DNA of 64,000 bases from DATKYQ01 sp964640665 (GTDB lineage Bacteria > Myxococcota > B64-G9). The notes under the pieces are model-generated. The model saw only the letters and a list, made by a program, of their open reading frames with translations, did not search any database and was not told the origin of the DNA. Below, piece after piece: positions 8,453 through 17,027 of this stretch. Location: the NCBI GenBank assembly GCA_964640665.1, contig CAZXHT010000007.1, positions 38,599-102,598 on the forward strand, given 5' to 3'. Made by a program: the position numbers and the translations under genes. Within the stretch, counting starts at the first letter, position 1. Each line of letters starts with the position of its first letter.

Positions 8453-9490
8453 TTATTTACATTTCCTTGCGAGTCGCTCGGCATCAATACCACGCTCGTC
8501 AAGCGCTTCCCTCCCTCGCTCCTGCAGCCGCAATATGCTCACCGGGGACACTCCCGTTACCCGGGCCACATCTGAAGTCGGCAAGCCACAGACGCGCACC
8601 GCTACCCAACCCAGCGCCGCCCGCGCCACCACCGCCACCCGGCGCCGACTCCCTCCACGCAATTCCACCGGCGCCACCGAGAAGATCCGGCCGACCCGGG
8701 ATTGCAGCCGCTCCAAGAACTTCTCGCGATCCCCAGGCGCCACCCGGATCCGCCCCGGGCACACACCCCGGCCCTTTTCCCGTTCCTCCTCGATCTCGAG
8801 CACAAACTCACTGCTTCCCAGTATGCGTTCGTCCGAAGCCCAACGTTCTCTCCCACGCCGCAACTCCACCAGATTCTCCCGGCCGCCGACGCTCCGGACC
8901 AACCCGCCGCCGCTCAGTTCCGGACGCCTCCCATGCCGAATGCCCTCGGCCACGAACCGTCGGTAGGCCCCGCAGGCTCTCGCCCGCCGGTTCCCGAACT
9001 GCTCAAGAACGAAGTCGACATCCTGCCAGGGCGCTTCCCGGTTGCCGAGGATTGCCGCGTGCCCGCTCCAGGGATAAGCGTCCAGGACGCGCAGAGCCTT
9101 TATCATCCCGGCCCGGACGGGGTTCAGGTGTATGTACCTGACCAACTCTAGAAAGTATGGATCCTCCTCGACCAGCACCGACTTGTACCGGTTCTGGAAT
9201 AGGTGCCCCGCCCGACGATGCCGTCGATTGAAGCCGACCGCGTAACCGGTCTGGAGCCGGCGCATGAACGCCGAGAGACCGGCCTTGCCCGAACGCAACA
9301 GCAGGTGGAAGTGGTTCGGAAGAAGGCTCCAGGCGTATACGCAGGTTCCCGTGGCGGGCACGAGTGTTGCCAATCGGAAGAGAAGATCCTCGCGATCTTT
9401 GTCGCTGATGAATATGTCACGCCGCTCGATCCCCCGCACCATGACGTGGTGAAGAGATCCAGGCACATCGAGTCTTGGACCACGGGGCAT
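8453..9490 (-). CDS. REP-associated tyrosine (Y1, HUH) transposase
   Basis: 345 residues from ATG 9490. The N-terminal ~150 residues are the Y1_Tnp domain: LLPNHFHLLL supplies the HUH metal-binding pair (His60, His62), and RYIHLNPVRAGM supplies the catalytic tyrosine (Tyr119), aligned with Tyr115 of E. coli RAYT. The C-terminal third (LGWVAVRVCGLPTSDVARVTGVSPVSILRLQ) looks like a DnaA/HTH-type DNA-binding domain, as in many longer family members. These enzymes nick single-stranded DNA and are linked to dispersal of REP/BIME palindromes. It sits at the right end of the island, 79 bases from the right 207-bp repeat, and may have taken part in the rearrangement (inference). Confidence 0.88.
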   Translation of the reverse strand: MPRGPRLDVPGSLHHVMVRGIERRDIFISDKDREDLLFRLATLVPATGTCVYAWSLLPNHFHLLLRSGKAGLSAFMRRLQTGYAVGFNRRHRRAGHLFQNRYKSVLVEEDPYFLELVRYIHLNPVRAGMIKALRVLDAYPWSGHAAILGNREAPWQDVDFVLEQFGNRRARACGAYRRFVAEGIRHGRRPELSGGGLVRSVGGRENLVELRRGRERWASDERILGSSEFVLEIEEEREKGRGVCPGRIRVAPGDREKFLERLQSRVGRIFSVAPVELRGGSRRRVAVVARAALGWVAVRVCGLPTSDVARVTGVSPVSILRLQERGREALDERGIDAERLARKCK

Positions 9491-9498
9491 GGAACCAC

Positions 9499-9527
9499 TG
9501 AATATCTATAATCGGAGAGGCTGTCAA
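9499..9527 (-). promoter_or_regulatory. Transposase promoter with very short leader
   Basis: On the minus strand TTGACA (9522-9527), 17 bases, TATTCA (9499-9504), then ATG at 9490-9488. The expected transcription start lies only about two bases before the ATG and no Shine-Dalgarno is visible, so the message may be leaderless, which would keep expression low. Confidence 0.45.
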
Positions 9528-9547
9528 GAATAATGTAAATTATGTAG

Positions 9548-9709
9548 CTACGTCCCTGTCGCCTGCCGCTGGCAGCGCGAGTAGACATCGGCCGCCTCGG
9601 CCACCTTGCCCTCGTTGAGCATCTTCGAAAGCCCGGTAATCACCTGGGCGGCTGTCAGAAACGTGTTTCCCTCGCCCTCGCGACCCTTGATCGTTACGCT
9701 CTCGGCCAT
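9548..9709 (-). pseudogene. Truncated 5' copy of the TPR gene
   Basis: The first 47 codons of the TPR gene are repeated perfectly with their ribosome binding site. The frame then leaves the homology (RQATGT) and stops at TAG (9548-9550), for a 53-codon product. It is the coding part of the right direct repeat and is not expected to be functional. Confidence 0.8.
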
Positions 9710-9775
9710 CTGGCGACCTCCTCATGCAAGCTGGATGGCCAATGGATACCACCGCCCTTCGGGGGGTGTCAACCG
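9569..9775. repeat. 207-bp perfect direct repeat, right copy
   Basis: Identical to 419-625. To its right lies the promoter of the hydrolase gene at 9844. The likely ancestral order is TPR gene, shared intergenic region, hydrolase gene, with everything between the copies added later. Confidence 0.95.
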
Positions 9776-9787
9776 GCGGCGGCTAAC

Positions 9788-9817
9788 TTGCCGCGGCGCG
9801 GGTTTTTGATCTACAAT
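9788..9817 (+). promoter_or_regulatory. Promoter of the hydrolase lipoprotein gene
   Basis: TTGCCG (9788-9793), 18 bases, TACAAT (9812-9817), then the ribosome binding site AAGGAGGG just before ATG 9844. Confidence 0.45.
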
Positions 9818-9843
9818 TTAGCTAACCTTGAAAGGAGGGCTCG

Positions 9844-11850
9844 ATGCGCCGGGTCATGTTGGGCGGTATGCTGGCGGCGTGTTTCTTGGCATGCTGTTCC
9901 TCGGGCAACGGCACGAGCTACGATTTCTGCACAAGCTCCACCGAAGTGATCTTCGAGCCGGGCGGCGAGTGGCTGCTGCCCTTCCCTTCCGATTTCTACC
10001 TGGTCGAGGATGCATCCACCCCCGGCGGGCGGCGGATCGATCTGAACCCGGCCAACACCCCCTCGAAAGAGAACATGTTCGACGTGTTTCCCTTCATGCG
10101 CGAGCAGTTCGATCTCCTCGACGGCTTCGGTACTTCCGCCTCCGTGGCCTTCGGCTTCACGAGGGAAATCGGCACGCGGGTGGAGGACGGAGACACATTC
10201 ATTGTCACCCCGCCCATGAGCCTTGCGATATCCCCCGCGGACACGCTGCTGCCGGGCACGCCGGCCGTGCTGCTCGACATCGATACAGACTCGCCCGGGC
10301 ACGGCCGGGTCGTTCCCCTGATTCTCGAGTACCTCTCCGATCGCGACAGCCACGGTCACTCCCAGCATTACCTGCTGTGCGAGCCGGCCTTTGCGCTGCG
10401 TCCCAAGACCACCTACGCCTTGGCGCTGACGACCAGGCTTACCGACAAGAGCGGCCGCTGCCTGGCTCCCAGCGCCGGCACCCGATCGCTTCTGACCAAT
10501 CCCGGACGGGACGAGTTCGGCCTGTTGGGAGACGAAGTTCCCGCCGCGCTCGAAGCGCTCACAGACGGGGGGTTCATCGAGGACGCGGGAGACCTTTCGG
10601 CCCTGACCGTTTTTACCACCCAGAGCATCGAGGAAGAGCTGCTGGCCGCGACCGGGCAGATTCTCTCGGGCGACCCGCCGGAAATCGTTGCCGGCAGTCT
10701 GCAGACCTCGCCCGGCTCGGAAGGCGTTGCGCTGGTTGTCAGCGGCAAGTTCACGGCAGCCGACTACCAGACCGAGGCCGGCACCTTCGAGATCGCCGCC
10801 GGCAGCCCGGTGCGCCAGGGGACCACCGAACTAGAATTCGAACTGCTGATTCCCGAGACGACGGCAGAACACGGCCCGCCATTTCCGGTTGTCATCTACC
10901 AACACGGACTGATGGGACAAAAGGACGAAGACCGGGGAGCCAAGCGGGCCCAGGCCCGGGCCGGGTTCGCCTCGCTGGCGATCGACGCCGTCTTGCACGG
11001 CAGCCGCAAGGCGGATAGCGGCTGGGAGGTGACCAACTTCTTCGGCATCAACCTCGACTCGGGCACCTTCGACATGCCCTTGCTGCGGGACAACTTCCGG
11101 CAGAGCTTTCTTGATATCGTCAGCCTGGCCGAACTGGCCGACGTACTGGCCTCTCTCGACCTGCTGCCGGAGGGTGCTCCCGACGGAGTGCCCGAACTGA
11201 TGTCCCGGCCGGTCTACCTGTCGGGGCACAGCCTGGGCGGCATTATCGCAGCCGGCGCCGTAGCCCTCTCTCCGCGTATTGCGATCGCCAACCTGTCCGC
11301 CGGCGGCGGCTCGCTGCCCACCAACCTGTTCATGCGCAGCAGCATCTTCGGCACCTTCATCGACATGTTGCGGCCCGAGGACACCAGCGCCGCGGACGTC
11401 AACCGCTTCATGCCAATCCTGCAGGTTTTAACCGAGCGCGGCGATCCCGTCAACCTGGCCCGCCTGGTCATCGACCAGCCGCCGGACCTTCCCGGCGCCG
11501 CCCCCAAGCATGTGCTTTTCCAGGAGGTAATCGACGACAGCTTCGTGCCCAACTCGGCCAACGATGCCCTGGCACGAGCGTTAGGCCTGGCCCATCTGCA
11601 CCCGGTGCTGCGCGGAGTCTACGGTCTGGATCCACACGACGAGCCTATGTCCCAAAACGACCCGCAAGGCGTCACGGCAGGCTTCTTCCAGTTCGACCTG
11701 CTTTCGAACGGCGATCCGGCCGAGCACACCGAGATCTACGCCGATCCGCTGGCCCAGACCCAGTGGATTCATTTCTTCGAAACCTTCCGTGATACAGGGA
11801 TCCCCGAACTGATCGACCCCTATCGTGTCCTGGGGATAGATCGGCCCTAG
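9844..11850 (+). CDS. Lipoprotein of the alpha/beta-hydrolase fold (lipase/esterase-like)
   Basis: 668 residues; AAGGAGGG precedes ATG 9844. The signal peptide ends in FLACC, a lipobox. The hydrolase core lies in the C-terminal half: an oxyanion-loop segment VVIYQHGLMGQKDE, the nucleophile elbow GHSLGG (Ser463), a likely acid in VIDDSFVP (around 564) and a likely base His628 in AEHTEIY. The N-terminal ~330 residues are beta-rich and resemble the domain that precedes hydrolases in bacterial virulence-factor lipases. It is probably anchored in the outer membrane and cleaves an ester substrate that cannot be inferred. Its stop shares the palindrome CTAG with the convergent next gene. Confidence 0.75.
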   Translation: MRRVMLGGMLAACFLACCSSGNGTSYDFCTSSTEVIFEPGGEWLLPFPSDFYLVEDASTPGGRRIDLNPANTPSKENMFDVFPFMREQFDLLDGFGTSASVAFGFTREIGTRVEDGDTFIVTPPMSLAISPADTLLPGTPAVLLDIDTDSPGHGRVVPLILEYLSDRDSHGHSQHYLLCEPAFALRPKTTYALALTTRLTDKSGRCLAPSAGTRSLLTNPGRDEFGLLGDEVPAALEALTDGGFIEDAGDLSALTVFTTQSIEEELLAATGQILSGDPPEIVAGSLQTSPGSEGVALVVSGKFTAADYQTEAGTFEIAAGSPVRQGTTELEFELLIPETTAEHGPPFPVVIYQHGLMGQKDEDRGAKRAQARAGFASLAIDAVLHGSRKADSGWEVTNFFGINLDSGTFDMPLLRDNFRQSFLDIVSLAELADVLASLDLLPEGAPDGVPELMSRPVYLSGHSLGGIIAAGAVALSPRIAIANLSAGGGSLPTNLFMRSSIFGTFIDMLRPEDTSAADVNRFMPILQVLTERGDPVNLARLVIDQPPDLPGAAPKHVLFQEVIDDSFVPNSANDALARALGLAHLHPVLRGVYGLDPHDEPMSQNDPQGVTAGFFQFDLLSNGDPAEHTEIYADPLAQTQWIHFFETFRDTGIPELIDPYRVLGIDRP

Positions 11851-12569
11851 GACCCGCCCAGATTGGCCAGCAGCGTATTGTCGGATTGCATCAGCCAGAC
11901 GACCTTGTTGGCGCCGTCGCCGCCGAGCGCCCGGTCGAGGGATTCGACCAAGTCCTTGGTGCGTTCGGAAGATTCGAATACCATCATCAGATTTCGATCG
12001 GTCGAACCTTTCAGCTTCGGCGACATTCCGCTCAGGGCACGCTCGAGACGCTTCACGATCTCGTCCCTGTGAGCGGCAGCCTTCTCGTCCAGCGAAACCT
12101 GCAACATGATTCGTCTTCCCTTGCCGCGGGCCCAGAGGGCACTCTCAAGGGAGGCTGTGAGATCCACGGCCAGCTTCCCGGCCGCCTGGCTCGCGGCCGC
12201 CGCGCGCCCGGCCTCGTCATCCGGGAATGGATCGCTCGTGGCCGCGGCCTCGGCCAGAAGCTTGCCCGAATTGTTGCCGAACACCCGGCCGGCGAGCTCG
12301 ATCGAGATATGATCTTCCCGCTTGCGCTGGATCATGAAATAGCTCAGCAGGATCTTGGCGCTGCCCTTGTCCTTCTGCGCGATCTCGAGCCCCTTGACGC
12401 GGAGCTTGTCGCCCAGCGCCTGCTCGATAACAGTCACCAGCTTGCTCGAGCGGCAACTGGCGTCCGGGATGAAGGCAATGGTCTTGGCCGGCCGGGCCAG
12501 GCCCTGCACGGGCCAGGCCACAAGGACCATGGTCACAAGCCAGGCAAGTCTTGCAGCTTCGAGCTTCAT
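11847..12569 (-). CDS. Secreted protein of unknown function
   Basis: 240 residues with a signal peptide (LAWLVTMVLVAWPVQGLA, cut near residue 25). The mature part is mixed alpha/beta with no motif I recognise. It begins KTIAFIPDASCRSSKLVTVIEQAL, a pattern seen in periplasmic domains that sense or assemble envelope components, but this is not enough to name it. It follows the membrane protein at 12598-13029 by 28 bases and is probably cotranscribed. It ends in the CTAG shared with the hydrolase stop. Confidence 0.6.
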   Translation of the reverse strand: MKLEAARLAWLVTMVLVAWPVQGLARPAKTIAFIPDASCRSSKLVTVIEQALGDKLRVKGLEIAQKDKGSAKILLSYFMIQRKREDHISIELAGRVFGNNSGKLLAEAAATSDPFPDDEAGRAAAASQAAGKLAVDLTASLESALWARGKGRRIMLQVSLDEKAAAHRDEIVKRLERALSGMSPKLKGSTDRNLMMVFESSERTKDLVESLDRALGGDGANKVVWLMQSDNTLLANLGGS

Positions 12570-12597
12570 GCCAGCCGGCGGGCGTTATACCTGAATC

Positions 12598-13029
12598 TCA
12601 ATAAATGACGAACCTCAACAGCAGCCACCAGACAGCCAGGGCCAGGGAAACGTACCCCAGCGGGATCTGAAAGCCGATCAGCTTCTTGCGCAGTTGTTCT
12701 CCCTTGGCCTTGGCCTCCTCGCTCAGGTAGGCCGTGACCATACCGTAACCGAAGATGAAGCCGAGCCCGATGAACACCAGCGAGGTGACCAGCATGGTCA
12801 GCCACATCAGCGCCATGAAGCGCAACATGCCGACGAACCTCAAGACGTTGATCAGCCCCCAGATGCCGTAGAGAGCCGAGACGACGCCGACCCAGCCCGA
12901 GATCTTGGCGAGCTTCTCGATCAGATCCTTGGCCTCGGGCTTCTTCTTGACGATCACGCTCGAGGCGCCCAGGACACCCAGCGCCAGAAGGAAGAAAAGC
13001 GACAACCAATACTCGAGTTCACTAAACAT
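12598..13029 (-). CDS. Small integral membrane protein, four helices
   Basis: 143 residues; GGGAGG precedes ATG 13029. Four hydrophobic segments are visible (about residues 5-25, 42-62, 68-95, 120-140), with a charged loop SEEAKAKGEQLRKK before the last. No family recognised. First gene of a probable two-gene unit with the secreted protein downstream. Confidence 0.6.
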   Translation of the reverse strand: MFSELEYWLSLFFLLALGVLGASSVIVKKKPEAKDLIEKLAKISGWVGVVSALYGIWGLINVLRFVGMLRFMALMWLTMLVTSLVFIGLGFIFGYGMVTAYLSEEAKAKGEQLRKKLIGFQIPLGYVSLALAVWWLLLRFVIY

Positions 13030-13179
13030 GTAAGCCTCCCATAATGAGGTTCAAAAGGTTTGAACAGCACATGCCTACCAGTCCCGGCCGGGCATGTCAA
13101 AGCAAAATGCAATGTTGCTTTGATCGCAATCGTGACCATGATTGTTGACTGCCGATCGAGAGATCGCTACCATGACCCC

Positions 13180-14367
13180 ATGCCGGACGACAACGACAAG
13201 CCTGGGAAGGGCAACAAGCGCGTCCATCCCCGGGTGGACTTCTTCTCGAAGGTCAAGATTACGGTCCCCGATGACAGCACGGCCATCGACGTGTTCGCCG
13301 GCAACGTGTCTACGGGCGGCATGTTCCTGCGCAGTAACCGCCCCCTGGACAGGGGTCGTAAGGTCGGCCTCGAGTTCGACCTCAACGACGTGCCGGTAAA
13401 GGTCGACGAGGGGGAGGTTGTCTGGAACAAGCCCTTCGAGCCGATCAGCATCGACGGCTCGCCTTCGGGCATGGGCGTCGAGTTCAAGTCGCTCTCCGGC
13501 GATTCCCGGCAGCAAATCGAGTCTTTCATCAGCGAGGCGCTTGGAGACGAACACAAGCAGGATAAGAAAGAGCAGCCCGCCTCTAGGGCCATGATGAAAC
13601 TGGACATCGCCCCGCCGGCCGCGAGTGCCGGGAGTGACCGTCAGGTTCCGACCGCCGCCCCCGACCCTGCGCAGTCCGCGCCGCCATCAATGGAGGAAGA
13701 AAAGCAGATGGCCCAACTCTCTCAGCCGCCACCGCCCAGGAAACGCGCGTTTCTTTTCGTCGGCTTCGTGTTGCTGGTGGCCGTGGTTACGTTCTTTGTG
13801 CTGCTGATGATCGGGCCGTTTGACGGCACGGCGAGTAAACCGCCGGCGCAGGTCGCGGTCACAGGCAGGGACGCAGGCACCAAAGACGCCGGTATGCAAA
13901 AGGCCGCCGCCGGGGACGATAAAAAGGAAGTCAAGGTCGCGCCTTTCAAACCGGCGCCCGAGCCCGAGAAGGCGCAACCTACCACGCCAAAAAAGGAAAC
14001 GACGAAGGCTCAACCACTGAAGCCGAAGAAAGAGCCTGTCACGGCCGGTGCCGGCGCCGTTAGCGTCGAGCTACCCGTATTTTCTGAATCCGCCAAGGGC
14101 TTGCGCATGATGCTGCACACGGGTGTCCCGGTCGAGGAAAAGCACTTCACCCTCAAGGATCCCCCGCGTCTGGCGATCGACCTGCAGGGTGTCGGGTTTA
14201 GGGGGCGCACGCACAGCATCGATTCGCCGGCGCCTTTCATCAGCCGTGTGCGCGTCGGCCAACGGGAAGGCTTCACCCGCTTCGTGCTCGACTTCACGGG
14301 CAAGAAAGTGCCCGGCTTCAAACTGATCAAGGGAAATGAAGGGATCACTGTGATCTTCGAGAAGTGA
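13180..14367 (+). CDS. PilZ - transmembrane - AMIN domain protein
   Basis: 395 residues from ATG 13180; an in-frame ATG at 13138 is an alternative, and neither has a strong ribosome binding site. Residues about 10-125 form a PilZ domain with RVHPR (RxxxR) and NVSTGG (N-x-S-x-G-G), the c-di-GMP-binding signature. An acidic/Pro-rich linker follows, then one membrane segment (about 189-211), an Ala/Lys/Pro-rich periplasmic linker and a C-terminal AMIN-type beta domain (about 290-395; FTLKDPPRLAIDLQGVGF). AMIN domains localise envelope proteins such as AmiC and PilQ. The layout suggests a link from cytoplasmic c-di-GMP to the periplasm or peptidoglycan (inference). Its 3' end overlaps the next, convergent gene by 23 bases. 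Confidence 0.78.
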   Translation: MPDDNDKPGKGNKRVHPRVDFFSKVKITVPDDSTAIDVFAGNVSTGGMFLRSNRPLDRGRKVGLEFDLNDVPVKVDEGEVVWNKPFEPISIDGSPSGMGVEFKSLSGDSRQQIESFISEALGDEHKQDKKEQPASRAMMKLDIAPPAASAGSDRQVPTAAPDPAQSAPPSMEEEKQMAQLSQPPPPRKRAFLFVGFVLLVAVVTFFVLLMIGPFDGTASKPPAQVAVTGRDAGTKDAGMQKAAAGDDKKEVKVAPFKPAPEPEKAQPTTPKKETTKAQPLKPKKEPVTAGAGAVSVELPVFSESAKGLRMMLHTGVPVEEKHFTLKDPPRLAIDLQGVGFRGRTHSIDSPAPFISRVRVGQREGFTRFVLDFTGKKVPGFKLIKGNEGITVIFEK

Positions 14368-15592
14368 CTCTCCTTCTCTCGACCAACTCTACCCAGAACT
14401 CACTCTTCTTGGCCCCCACCACCACCTTGTCTCCGACGGTGAAAGTGGGCGTGCCGAAGCGCCGTCCCATCTCGCGGCACTCCTTGGCCACCGATCGACA
14501 CTCGGAGAGATCGGCCTGCAGCAACCGCGCGCTGCGGGGATCCTTCATGCAAGCCCGAAAGGCATCGGCATCCAGACCCAGCTTGCGCGCCAGCACCGTA
14601 AGGCCGCCGCTGTCCAGTCCGCAGCGGCGCAGGAACAAAGCGTCGTTCATCGGCCAGAAGCCGTCCTGTCCGGCAGCGCAGATGGCCGCCCGGGCGCAGT
14701 CACAGGCATTGCGATGGAAGGGTTTTTTGATCATTGGATTGCACTTGTCGTCCAGGGGCATCTGGACGTGCACCAGCCTGAGCCAGTCTTTCCGCTGGCG
14801 TACCACCTGGCGAACGGTCATGTGCGCCCGCCCGCAAAATGGGCACTCGTAGTCGGAATACTCGGTGATGACAACATCCGGCCGGGCGGCGCCGATCCAC
14901 TCGTGCCCCTCGGGCGTGCGTCCGTGCTCGATGTCTTCCAGGCCGCCGGCGATCGTGTCCGCCTCGTGCGGATACATAAACGGTGTAACTATCAAGATTG
15001 TCGCGACCACGCCGGCCGCGAGGACCGCGAGCGCGATCCCCCTGGCGCGCCTTTCGAACACCAGCCTCAAATCGGACGCCATGGCCTTCAACACAAGGTT
15101 CACGGCCCCGCCGGCAGGCAGGCCCTGGCGGCGCAGGCCCATGACGCACACGGCGGTGTTTGCCAGGTTGATCACGTAGAGGCTCAGGCACATTATACAC
15201 ACCGCCCGTATCAAGAACTGGGTGACCAAAAAGAGAAAAACCGTCGTTCCCATCGCTGCTGCGCAGAGCATCGTGACAATTCCCCAGGGAAACGGCTTGC
15301 GTCCGGCCCTAATGCCCCATACTCCCAGCGCGATCAACAGGAGGTAGAACATTATTCCCCAGGTCGAAACCGGCACTCCTAGTGCTACCGAGTAGCAACT
15401 CAGGGCGACCGTGTCACAATTCATGCCCTCGCTGATGGCGCAGAAGGACACGTGTCCGGGCACGTTGTATACCTGCCAGTGCAATACGCTCAGGTAAGCT
15501 GCCGCCCCCAGCCCGATGACGCTCAGTCCTACCAGCGCAAACAGCCACTTTCGCCCGCCCGCTTTCTCGCCCGTGTCGGCAAGGCTTTCCAA
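14345..15592 (-). CDS. VKOR - DsbA-like fusion, disulfide bond formation
   Basis: 415 residues from a TTG at 15592 preceded by GGAGG. The N-terminal half is a vitamin K epoxide reductase-type membrane domain with loop cysteines Cys51 and Cys59 and the redox pair CIMC (132-135). The C-terminal half is a thioredoxin-fold DsbA/DsbG-like domain with active site CPFC (250-253), followed by helical insertions and a TPTF strand with the cis-proline. Together they form a self-contained oxidase system: the periplasmic domain oxidises substrates and VKOR passes electrons to quinone. This fits the many Cys-rich exported proteins in the window. Confidence 0.85.
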   Translation of the reverse strand: MESLADTGEKAGGRKWLFALVGLSVIGLGAAAYLSVLHWQVYNVPGHVSFCAISEGMNCDTVALSCYSVALGVPVSTWGIMFYLLLIALGVWGIRAGRKPFPWGIVTMLCAAAMGTTVFLFLVTQFLIRAVCIMCLSLYVINLANTAVCVMGLRRQGLPAGGAVNLVLKAMASDLRLVFERRARGIALAVLAAGVVATILIVTPFMYPHEADTIAGGLEDIEHGRTPEGHEWIGAARPDVVITEYSDYECPFCGRAHMTVRQVVRQRKDWLRLVHVQMPLDDKCNPMIKKPFHRNACDCARAAICAAGQDGFWPMNDALFLRRCGLDSGGLTVLARKLGLDADAFRACMKDPRSARLLQADLSECRSVAKECREMGRRFGTPTFTVGDKVVVGAKKSEFWVELVERRRVTSRRSQ

Positions 15593-15641
15593 AACAGACC
15601 TCCATAAAAGTTCCGGCGGATACTAATTACTCTTTCCCTTG

Positions 15642-17012
15642 ATGTACAGGATGTTGTTTGCTACACAGCCTCGCATGACAAGCAGCGATCCCGCATCTAG
15701 TTCCCCGGTTGAACCGCAGCCCGGCTTGTTTCACCCGTCGAAGAAGATTTTCCGCTTTACAATTCTGGTATTCGTAAGCCTCTTGACCTACGGCAGCTAC
15801 TTCGCCTATGACTCGGTGGGCGCCATCGCCCCCACCCTGCTCAAGGTCCTAAATGTCGATCGCAGCGCCATCGGCACCATGTACACGGTATACAGCGTCG
15901 CCGCCATCTTCTCGGTTTTCCTGGGCGGGCTGCTGATCGACAAGATCGGCACGCGCGCGGCCAGTATCATCTTCGCGGCGCTGGTCGTTATCGGCGCGGC
16001 CATCGTGGCCATCGCCCCAAGCATTTACATTCTGTATGTCGGCCGCTTCATCTTCGGGGCCGGCTCGGAGTCGCTGGTGGTGGCCCAGAGCGCCATTTTA
16101 GCACGCTGGTTCAAGGGCAAGGAGCTGGCGCTATCGTTCGGAATCGCACTGACCATCAGCCGCATGGGCACCCTGTTCTCGTTCAACACCGAGCAGATGA
16201 TCTCCAACTACTTCGGCAGCTACCAGGCGGCCTTGTGGGCCGCCGTGTTCTTCTGCCTGGTGTCCTTCTGCGCGGTGCTGGCCTACTGCTGGATGGACCG
16301 TAAGGGAGAGCGCGCTTTAAAGCTGGAGGCCGGCGCCAGCGACGAGAAAATCGTGCTTTCAGATATCAAGAAGTTCCCCGCTTCTTTCTGGTACGTGGCC
16401 ATTCTGTGCGTCACCTTCTACTCGGCCATCTTCCCCTTCACCGCGCTGTCCACCGATTTCTTCCATGACAAGTGGGGGCTTCCTCTGACCGTCGCCGCGC
16501 AGGGCGGGTTTTTTTATCAGGTCTTTAACAACATTATTCACATGTTCTCTACCGCCGGCGGTACCACTACCATCATCATCGCCGCCTCGATGTTCTTGGC
16601 GCCCTTCGCCGGTCAACTAGTCGACAAGATCGGCAAGCGGGCCTCGCTGATGATCCTGGGCTCGTTGCTGATGATCCCCAGTTTTCTGATCATGGCCTTT
16701 ACAATGCTGCCGCCTAGATTTCCGATGATGATGCTCGGGGCCGCCTTCGTGCTGGTGCCGGCCGCCATGTGGCCGGCGGTTCCATTGATCGTACGCAAGG
16801 AAATGGTCGGTTCGGCCTTCGGTTTGATCACCATGATCCAGAACATAGGCCTGGCGCTGTTCCCCTACCTGAACGGCAAAATGCGCGATCTGACCCACAC
16901 CTACACGGTCAGCATGGTGATGTTCGCATCGCTGGGCTTCGTGGGCTTGGTCTTCGCCTTCTTGCTCAAACGCGCCGACCGCCGCGAAAAAGGGGCGTTG
17001 GAGAAGCCCTGA
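15642..17012 (+). CDS. Major facilitator superfamily transporter
   Basis: About 456 residues with twelve predicted membrane helices. The conserved MFS motif A is present between helices 2 and 3 (GGLLIDKIGTR) and recurs in the second half (GQLVDKIGKRASL). The start is uncertain: ATGs at 15642, 15651 and 15675 are in frame and none has a good ribosome binding site; the region up to about residue 25 is Ser/Pro-rich and cytoplasmic. The family also includes nitrate/oxalate-type carriers, but the substrate cannot be predicted. Divergent from the VKOR gene. Confidence 0.8.
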   Translation: MYRMLFATQPRMTSSDPASSSPVEPQPGLFHPSKKIFRFTILVFVSLLTYGSYFAYDSVGAIAPTLLKVLNVDRSAIGTMYTVYSVAAIFSVFLGGLLIDKIGTRAASIIFAALVVIGAAIVAIAPSIYILYVGRFIFGAGSESLVVAQSAILARWFKGKELALSFGIALTISRMGTLFSFNTEQMISNYFGSYQAALWAAVFFCLVSFCAVLAYCWMDRKGERALKLEAGASDEKIVLSDIKKFPASFWYVAILCVTFYSAIFPFTALSTDFFHDKWGLPLTVAAQGGFFYQVFNNIIHMFSTAGGTTTIIIAASMFLAPFAGQLVDKIGKRASLMILGSLLMIPSFLIMAFTMLPPRFPMMMLGAAFVLVPAAMWPAVPLIVRKEMVGSAFGLITMIQNIGLALFPYLNGKMRDLTHTYTVSMVMFASLGFVGLVFAFLLKRADRREKGALEKP

Positions 17013-17027
17013 GCCCGGACACCGATC

